From NCBI RefSeq assembly GCF_037414475.1, contig NZ_CP147913.1:10240501-10304500 (forward strand): 64,000 nucleotides of DNA, given 5' to 3'. Numbering within the stretch: the first letter of the stretch is position 1; every line of letters starts with the position of its first letter. A program made the translations under genes and the position numbers. Under the pieces are notes generated by a model. The model was not told where the DNA came from. It saw nothing but the letters and a program-made list of their open reading frames with translations, and did no database searches. Shown piece by piece: positions 58,601 to 64,000 of this stretch. Origin of the DNA: Myxococcus stipitatus. GTDB taxonomy: Bacteria > Myxococcota > Myxococcia > Myxococcales > Myxococcaceae.

Positions 58601-60236
58601 CAGCCTGGACCCCATGGCCCCCGAGGAGCCCTTCTTCCTGCTGACGGCCCTGAAGGCGAAGGGCCTCAACGTGGAGCGCGTGGTCCACCTGTGGAGCCTG
58701 GACGGGCCGGGTGCGGCGGAGGCCGTCTCGGATGAGGCGCGCTTCGACCGCGCACAGGAGCGCGGCTTCCACTCCGTGCTCCGGCTGACTCGCGCGTTGG
58801 TGGAGGCAGCGCTTCCCCAGCGCGCGGAGCTCACGGTGGTGGGGCGCATGGCGCTGGAGGTGGAGAGCACGGACGAGCTCAGCCCCGAGCACGCCACGGT
58901 CCCCGCGCTGTGCAAGGTGATACCGCAAGAGCACGACGGCATCGCTTGCCGGTACGTCGACCTGGGACGCGGCGCGGGCATGAGCACCGTGAGCGCGCTG
59001 TCGCGCGAGCTGCTCTCCGGCTCCGCCGATGCCGTGGTCGCGTTGCGTGGGGCTCAGCGCCTCGTGCAGACCCATGAGCCCCTGCGGCTCGAGCAGGACG
59101 CCGTGGCCACGCAGCCCTTCCGGACGCGCGGCGTGTACCTCATCACCGGTGGCCTGGGCGGCGTGGGACTGCTGCTCGCGGGCGAGCTCGCGCGGAGCCA
59201 TCAGGCGCGGCTCGTCCTCGTGGGCCGCTCCGGGTTGGAGGTGGACCCGGGTGGCCACAAGCAGCGCGCGGTGCGGGCCTTGGAAGCGGCGGGCGCGGAG
59301 GTGCTCGTGGTGCGCGCGGACGTGGCCGACGAGTCGCGGCTGCGCGGTGTGCTCACGGAGGCCGAGGCGCGTTTCGGAGCGGTGCATGGCGTCATCCACG
59401 CCGCGGGCCTCGCGGGAGAAGGCGCGGTGGCGCTGCTCGCCGGCTTGGACGCGGCGGCCTGCGCGCCTCACTTCCGCGCCAAGGTCCATGGCACCTACGC
59501 GCTGGAGCGAGCACTCACCGGACGCGCGCTGGACTTCGTGCTGCTCGTGTCCTCCAACGCCGCCGTGCTCGGTGGCTTGGGGCTGGGCGCATACGGCGCG
59601 GCCAACGCCTTCCTCGATGCGTTCGCGGCTTCACGCGCGCATGCGGGCACGACGCGCTGGCTGAGCACCAACTGGGATGGCTGGCCGGTCGCGGAGGAAG
59701 GAACGCAGGGCGCGAAGACCAGCCTCGACGCGTTCGCGATGTCCTCGGCCGAAGCGGTGGAGGCCTTCCGCCGCGTCGTGGAGTCCGCGCAGAGCGGACA
59801 GGTGGTGGTCTCCACGGGCGACCTGCCCGCGCGTGTCGCGCGCTGGGTGAGGAAGGAAGGCGCGAGCGCCGAGACGCACTCGGGAACGACCCATGAGCGT
59901 CCGCAGCTCGGCACCGAGTACGTGGCGCCCACGGATGACGTGGAGATGGCGCTGGCGAAGGTCTGGCAGGAGCAGCTGGGACTGGCGCAACTGGGCATCC
60001 ACGACAACTTCTTCGACCTCGGCGGCAACTCGTTGCTGTGGCTGAAGATCGTGGGTCGGCTGAAGCGGGAGCTGGGGCGCGACATTCCCCTCACCGCCGT
60101 CTTCGAGGCGCCCACCGTCGCCACGCTGGCGAAGAAGCTGGGCGGGCCGGCCACCGAGGCGCAGCCCCCTGGCTTCGAGACGAGTCAGAACCGAGGCGCG
60201 CAGCGCAGGGAGCGGCGCAGCAGCCGCCGCGAGTGA
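55677..60236 (+). CDS. Type I polyketide synthase module KS-AT-KR-ACP
   Basis: 1519 residues, 7 bp after the NRPS stop. KS (about 15-440): active Cys in VQTGCSTSLVA (the usual DTACSSS is changed), His in EAHGTATPLGD and TNVGHLDAAAG. AT (about 535-835): GGGAQYPDMG, catalytic GHSLGEYTAA; the specificity loop reads VAAHS, which matches neither HAFH (malonyl) nor YASH (methylmalonyl), so the extender is uncertain. KR (about 1150-1320): TGGLGGVG, Ser in LLVSSNAAVLG and Tyr in GLGAYGAANAFLDA are all intact. ACP (about 1420-1490): DNFFDLGGNSLLW. No DH or ER. It should add a beta-hydroxy ketide unit to the acyl-aminoacyl chain. Confidence 0.93.
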   Translation: MGSHVEYQGDAGLAVAIVGMAVRVPGARDVDAFWRMLRAGVEGITFFSDEALKSLGVDPAFLANPSFVRAAPVLERPGRFDAAFFGYAPREAELLDPQHRVFLECVWTALEHAGYAPGRVPGTTGIYAGSSLSSYLLFNLLSRAEFQQAEDTFPAMVANDKDFLATRVAYHLDFKGPALTVQTGCSTSLVATHLACQALLGYQCDVALAGGVSVHVPQRTGYHYQEGGITSPDGHCRAFDAKGQGTLFGSGAGVVVLKRLEDALKDGDTIHAVIRGSAINNDGAVKVGFTAPGVEGQMEVIARAQAMADVTPDSISYVEAHGTATPLGDPVEVQALDGVFRAGTDKKAFCGLGSVKTNVGHLDAAAGVTGLVKTALSLEHAELPPSLNYEAPNPRIDFANSPFYVNAALAPWPTGATPRRAGVSSFGIGGTNAHVILEESPLIPPGDAARAWQVLVLSARTPTALESLTASLLTHLKEHPEQQLADVAWTLQTGRKALDLRRVVVCKDRDDALRVLETRDPQRLFTLAPGSATPSAVFMFPGGGAQYPDMGRGLYAAEPAFREAVDQCCTLLRPRLGFDLKPLMYPDADSAASAGQRLKRTSLALPALFTVEYAMARLWESWGLKPEALIGHSLGEYTAACLAGVFSLEDALALVVLRGKLFEELPGGGMLSVPMPEAEVRPLLGDSLSLAAVNGPSQCVVAGTVEAVEALAADLARREVEFRHIPIDVAAHSHLVTPILARFQEFIGTLRRNAPTLPLMSNVTGTWMTPEEAQDPAYWTRHLRQTVRFGDGIRTLAEQPHRVYLEVGPGRTLGTLARLQLTGPSAPPVLPSLRHPQDPVADEELLAATLGKLWAAGVSVDWTAVRGEARRLRVPLPTYPFEGQDYWLAPEAPSSTRRGSARKSADVASWFYLPAWRRAPLSPPKVGAVTARDWLVFQDATGLGEALANELTRAGHRVVRVTPGTHLQELSEHHFSLDPMAPEEPFFLLTALKAKGLNVERVVHLWSLDGPGAAEAVSDEARFDRAQERGFHSVLRLTRALVEAALPQRAELTVVGRMALEVESTDELSPEHATVPALCKVIPQEHDGIACRYVDLGRGAGMSTVSALSRELLSGSADAVVALRGAQRLVQTHEPLRLEQDAVATQPFRTRGVYLITGGLGGVGLLLAGELARSHQARLVLVGRSGLEVDPGGHKQRAVRALEAAGAEVLVVRADVADESRLRGVLTEAEARFGAVHGVIHAAGLAGEGAVALLAGLDAAACAPHFRAKVHGTYALERALTGRALDFVLLVSSNAAVLGGLGLGAYGAANAFLDAFAASRAHAGTTRWLSTNWDGWPVAEEGTQGAKTSLDAFAMSSAEAVEAFRRVVESAQSGQVVVSTGDLPARVARWVRKEGASAETHSGTTHERPQLGTEYVAPTDDVEMALAKVWQEQLGLAQLGIHDNFFDLGGNSLLWLKIVGRLKRELGRDIPLTAVFEAPTVATLAKKLGGPATEAQPPGFETSQNRGAQRRERRSSRRE

Positions 60237-60257
60237 TGGACCGAAGGAGCAGATGAC

Positions 60258-63200
60258 GTGGACGAGAAGCAAACTCCAGACATCGACGACGCAGACCTCG
60301 CCATCATCGGCATGTCCGGGCGTTTCCCGGGTGCCCGGGACACGGCGGAGCTCTGGAGCAACGTCCGGGGCGGCGTGGAGTCCATCCGGTTCTTCTCCCC
60401 CGAGGAGGCTCGCGCCGCGGGTGTGCCGCGTGAGCAGGTGGACGACCCTGACTACGTACGAGCGGCCGCGGTATTCCCGGAGCCGGAGTCTTTCGACGCC
60501 GCGTTCTTCGACATGCCTCCCCGCGAGGCGGAGTTGACCGACCCGCAGCACCGCGTGTTCCTGGAGATCTGCTGGGAGGCCCTGGAGCACGCGGGCTATT
60601 CGCCCCGGGACTACTCCGGCGCCATCTCCGTGTACGGCGGAGCCACGCTCAACACGTACCTGCTGATGAACCTGGCGAGGAATCCTCGCGTGCTGGGCTC
60701 CGTGGAGCCGGTCCAGGTCAACATCGGCAACGGCACGGACTTCCTGGCCACGCGCGTCTCGTACAAGTTGAACCTTCGCGGCGCGAGCCATGCCGTGCAG
60801 AGCGCGTGCTCGACGTCGCTTGTCGCCGTGCACCAGGCCTGCCAGAGCCTGCTCAATGGGGAGTGTGACATCGCGCTCGCGGGTGGCGCGTCCGTCAACG
60901 TGAGCTTCCTCAATGGCTACCGCCACGTGGAGGGAGGCATGGCCTCGCCGGATGGCCGGTGCCGTCCGTTCGACGCCAAGGCCCGAGGGACGCTGTTCGG
61001 CAGCGGCGCGGGTGTGGTGGTGCTCAAGAAGCTCCGGGCGGCCATGCGCGACGGTGACACCGTTCACGCGGTCATCAAGGGCTCGGCCATCAACAACGAT
61101 GGCTCGCTCAAGGCCGGCTACACCGCGCCGGGAGTGGAGGGCCAGGCGCAGGTCGTCGCCGAGGCGCTCGCGGCGGCCGGAGTGGACGCGGACTCCATCG
61201 GTTACGTGGAGGCCCATGGCACGGCGACGCCGCTGGGCGACCCCATCGAGGTGGAGGCCCTCACGCGGGCCTTCCGCGCCACCACGCAGCGCAGGCGCTT
61301 CTGCGCGCTCGGTTCGGTGAAGGGCAACGTCGGTCACCTCGACGCGGCGGCCGGCATCACGGGCCTCATCAAGACCGCCCTGGCCTTGAAGCACGGTGAG
61401 CTGCCGCCCAGCCTCCACTACGAGCGGCCCAACCCGGCCATCGACTTCGATGGCAGCCCCTTCTACGTCAACGCGACCCTCAAGCCCTGGCCCATGAGCG
61501 CCCTGCCCCGGCGCGCGGGCGTGAGCTCCTTCGGCGTCGGCGGCACCAACGCACACATCGTCCTGGAGCAGCCCCCGCGTCCGCTCAGCAGCACCCCTTC
61601 GCGTCGCGCGTGGCAGCTGCTGCCCCTGTCGGCGCGCACGCAGACCGCGCTGGAGTCCAGCACGGGCCGGCTGGCGGAGGCTCTCAAGGGAACCTCCGAC
61701 GCGGCGCTCGCCGACGTGGCGTGGACGCTCCAGGTGGGGCGCCAGCGCTTCGGCCAGCGCCGCTTCGTCCTCGCGCGTGGAGCGAGCGATGCGGTGGCGG
61801 TGCTCTCGCAGCCGGACAACCCTCGCGTCCACACCGCGTCGGAGGATGGCGTGGAGCGCCCGGTGGCGTTCCTCTTCCCCGGGCAGGGCTCGCAGCACGT
61901 GAACATGGGTCGCGCGCTCTATGACGCGGAGCCCGTGTTCCGCGCGGAGGTGGACCGGTGCTCGGAGCTGCTCAAGCCGCACCTCGGAGGCAAGGACCTG
62001 CGCGAGGTGCTGTACCCGAAGTCGGGTGACCCGGCGGAGAATGAGCGGACGCTGGCGAGGACGGAGCTCACGCAGCCCGCGCTCTTCACCCTCGAGTACG
62101 CCACCGCGCGCCTCTGGATGTCCTGGGGCGTGAAGCCCTCCGCCATGCTGGGACACAGCATCGGCGAGTACGTGGCCGCCTGCCTCGCGGGAGTCTTCTC
62201 GCTGGAGCACGCGCTTCAGCTCGTGGCGACACGAGGCCGGTTGATGCAGTCACTCCCCGCGGGCTCCATGCTCGCGGTGCCGCTCAGCGAGGAGGAGCTG
62301 CGGCCCTACCTCGGGACCGAGCTGAGCCTCGCGGCGATCAACGCCCCCATGCAGTGTGTCGCCTCGGGGCCGACGGAAGCGGTGGAGCGGCTGCGCAAGC
62401 AGCTCGAGGAAGCAGGTGTGCGCTGCCACGTGCTCGTCACGTCGCATGCATTCCACTCCGCGATGATGGACCCCATCCTCGACGCCTTCACGGCGCGGGC
62501 GGCGGCCATGCCCTTGCGTCCGCCCACCCTCCCCTTCATCTCCAACGTGACGGGGACGTGGATCACCACCGAGCAGGCGACGAGCCCCAAGTACTGGGCA
62601 CAGCACCTGCGTGGTGCCGTGCGCTTCGCGGATGGTCTGCACGCGCTCCTCTCCGACCCCAAGCGCGTCCTCCTGGAGGCGGGCCCCGGACAGGTGCTCA
62701 GTCGCCTCGCGCGACGGCATCCGGCGTCCTCGCCTTCGCGCACGGTCCTCGGCTCCATGCCGATGCCGCAGGACACCGTGGCCGAAGGCACACCGCCGCT
62801 GGCCTATACGACGTTGGGCAACCTGTGGATGGCGGGCGTCAACATCGACTGGCGCAGCTTCCACGGCGACGAGCGCCGTCAGCGGCTCCCACTCCCGACC
62901 TACCCCTTCGAGCGCCAGCGCTTCTGGATTGAACCCGAGGAGCAGCACACCGCCGTCGTCCAGACCCCGTCGGAGAACCACTCGGCGCAGCAAGAGCAGG
63001 AGCCACTCGAGCGTTGGTTCCACGCCCCTTCGTGGAAGCGGGTTCCCTTGGCGCCCGCGAGCACCTCGAAGGCCTCGGGCTCTCGCGTGTGGCTGGTGTT
63101 CGACGATGCGGCGTCGACCTCGACTTCACTGCTGACGGCCGAGCCGGGCTCGGAGCACGTGGTGATTCGTGTGCGGCCAGGCACCGGGTTTCATCGCGTG

Positions 63201-64000
63201 CGGGACACGGACTTCACCGTGGCCCCTGGCTCCCAGTCGGACCTGCGCGAGCTGATGGGCGCGCTGCGTGAGTCGAACCGGCTCCCCGACGCCGTGCTTC
63301 ATCTGTGGGGTCTCACGCCGGAGCCTCCGACGTCCTTCGCGCAGACCCAAGCCAGCGGCTACCACACGCTCGTGGCGCTCGCGCGAGTCCTGGCCGAGCT
63401 CACCCCCGAGCGGCCCTGCACCGTCTTCGTGGTCTCCAACCACGTCCACGAAGTCACCGGGGAGGAAGCCCTCTCTCCGGACAAGGCGACGGTGCTCGGT
63501 CCCTGCCGGGTCATCCCGCAGGAGCACCCGCACCTGCGGTTCCACCACGTGGATGTGGTGACGGACAACGGGGCTCACCTGTCGTCCGCGAGTCTCCAGT
63601 CGCTCCGCTCCGAGCTCCGCGCCGTTCCGCGTGAGGCGGTGGTGGCGCTGCGAGGAGCGCATCGTTGGGTTCCGGCCCTGGAGTCACTGCCGCTGCCCTC
63701 CGCTCCCGCGCCACATCCCATCGCGCGCCCCGGTGGTGTCTATCTGCTCGTCCATGGCCTCGGCGGTGTCGGCGCGATGAACGCACGCGCCATCGCCCAT
63801 CTGTCGCCAGGCGCGAAGCTCGTGTGCCTGGAGCCCACGGGCTTCCCTGCTCGCGACTCGTGGGATGGGCCCGTCTCCACGCCTGACGCGGGCGACGACC
63901 AGGCTCAGCGCATCCGCCGGGCTCGTGAGCTCGAGTCGATGGGCGCGGAGGTTCACGTCCTCCCCGTCGACCTCACGAACGAGGAAGCCGTGCGCACAGC
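60258..64000 (+). CDS. Type I polyketide synthase module KS-AT-(KR...), cut by window end
   Basis: Starts at the GTG at 60258 (AGGAG 8 bp upstream) and is open to the last base, 1247 codons. KS (about 12-435): DLAIIGMSGRFPGARD, active Cys in VQSACSTSLVAV, His in YVEAHGTATPLGD and GNVGHLDAAAG. AT (about 535-830): LFPGQGSQHVNMG, GHSIGEYVAA, and SHAFHS, which predicts malonyl-CoA. A post-AT region (WFHAPSWKRV) and the start of a reductase-type Rossmann fold (VYLLVHGLGGVG) follow; the usual TGG before GLGGVG is VHG here. The carrier domain and any later modules lie outside the window. Confidence 0.92.
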   Translation, partial: MDEKQTPDIDDADLAIIGMSGRFPGARDTAELWSNVRGGVESIRFFSPEEARAAGVPREQVDDPDYVRAAAVFPEPESFDAAFFDMPPREAELTDPQHRVFLEICWEALEHAGYSPRDYSGAISVYGGATLNTYLLMNLARNPRVLGSVEPVQVNIGNGTDFLATRVSYKLNLRGASHAVQSACSTSLVAVHQACQSLLNGECDIALAGGASVNVSFLNGYRHVEGGMASPDGRCRPFDAKARGTLFGSGAGVVVLKKLRAAMRDGDTVHAVIKGSAINNDGSLKAGYTAPGVEGQAQVVAEALAAAGVDADSIGYVEAHGTATPLGDPIEVEALTRAFRATTQRRRFCALGSVKGNVGHLDAAAGITGLIKTALALKHGELPPSLHYERPNPAIDFDGSPFYVNATLKPWPMSALPRRAGVSSFGVGGTNAHIVLEQPPRPLSSTPSRRAWQLLPLSARTQTALESSTGRLAEALKGTSDAALADVAWTLQVGRQRFGQRRFVLARGASDAVAVLSQPDNPRVHTASEDGVERPVAFLFPGQGSQHVNMGRALYDAEPVFRAEVDRCSELLKPHLGGKDLREVLYPKSGDPAENERTLARTELTQPALFTLEYATARLWMSWGVKPSAMLGHSIGEYVAACLAGVFSLEHALQLVATRGRLMQSLPAGSMLAVPLSEEELRPYLGTELSLAAINAPMQCVASGPTEAVERLRKQLEEAGVRCHVLVTSHAFHSAMMDPILDAFTARAAAMPLRPPTLPFISNVTGTWITTEQATSPKYWAQHLRGAVRFADGLHALLSDPKRVLLEAGPGQVLSRLARRHPASSPSRTVLGSMPMPQDTVAEGTPPLAYTTLGNLWMAGVNIDWRSFHGDERRQRLPLPTYPFERQRFWIEPEEQHTAVVQTPSENHSAQQEQEPLERWFHAPSWKRVPLAPASTSKASGSRVWLVFDDAASTSTSLLTAEPGSEHVVIRVRPGTGFHRVRDTDFTVAPGSQSDLRELMGALRESNRLPDAVLHLWGLTPEPPTSFAQTQASGYHTLVALARVLAELTPERPCTVFVVSNHVHEVTGEEALSPDKATVLGPCRVIPQEHPHLRFHHVDVVTDNGAHLSSASLQSLRSELRAVPREAVVALRGAHRWVPALESLPLPSAPAPHPIARPGGVYLLVHGLGGVGAMNARAIAHLSPGAKLVCLEPTGFPARDSWDGPVSTPDAGDDQAQRIRRARELESMGAEVHVLPVDLTNEEAVRT

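Noticed and set aside
60253..60537. An ATG frame at the start of the second PKS gene
   Set aside because: It begins 5 bp before the GTG at 60258 but ends after 94 codons and lacks KS motifs; the GTG frame carries KS, AT and reductase signatures to the window end.

Overview
This window is a stretch of high-GC chromosome that most resembles a large-genome myxobacterium of the Myxococcus/Corallococcus/Pyxidicoccus type. That assignment is inferred from strong G/C bias at third codon positions, many small lipoproteins, CHAT and JmjC-type accessory proteins, and a hybrid NRPS-PKS locus whose first module resembles myxobacterial assembly lines. No rRNA, tRNA, insertion sequence, prophage or CRISPR array was seen.

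Layout. 1-9.2 kb: end of a DUF418 membrane protein, a divergent MFS/LysR pair, xdhC with a single-chain xanthine dehydrogenase, and an overlapping pair of alpha/beta hydrolases with non-serine nucleophile elbows. 9.3-19.2 kb: small lipoproteins (one collagen-like), an endo/exonuclease/phosphatase-fold protein, a peptidoglycan-binding/CHAP-like protein, a TetR-membrane protein-GNAT operon with a palindromic operator, and a convergent D-aminoacylase/D-amino-acid-oxidase pair. 19.2-27.9 kb: an accessory island with a membrane-anchored TPR-CHAT protease-like protein, a transglutaminase-like protein with a visible Cys-His-Asp triad, a 132-residue unknown, three paralogous JmjC/cupin-8 proteins (one without its metal ligands), a 55-residue Pro/Thr-rich peptide and two small unknown proteins. 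This is the best candidate here for an undescribed system. 27.9-44.5 kb: mostly housekeeping and accessory genes: a PD-(D/E)XK-like protein, an RdgC-like pair, a sulfatase, a PBP4-type carboxypeptidase, prolyl oligopeptidase, a D-threonine-aldolase-like enzyme, a macro-like plus TIR/deoxyribosyltransferase-like protein, a StyA-type flavin monooxygenase, a ketopantoate reductase and a DUF4105 protein.

44.5-64 kb: a biosynthetic gene cluster running off the right edge. A SyrD/PvdE-type cyclic-peptide ABC exporter and a 4-hydroxyphenylpyruvate dioxygenase/4-hydroxymandelate synthase homologue lie on the plus strand and a cytochrome P450 on the minus strand. Then come a 2155-residue NRPS (FAAL-ACP-C-A with an inserted luciferase-like monooxygenase-T), a KS-AT-KR-ACP PKS module and a further KS-AT-(KR...) PKS that is cut by the window end.

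Taken together, the cluster should activate a free fatty acid, condense it with an amino acid whose selectivity code reads as glycine-like, probably oxidise that residue on the assembly line, and extend it with ketide units to give an exported lipopeptide-polyketide. All functional statements come from reading motifs; no database search was run.
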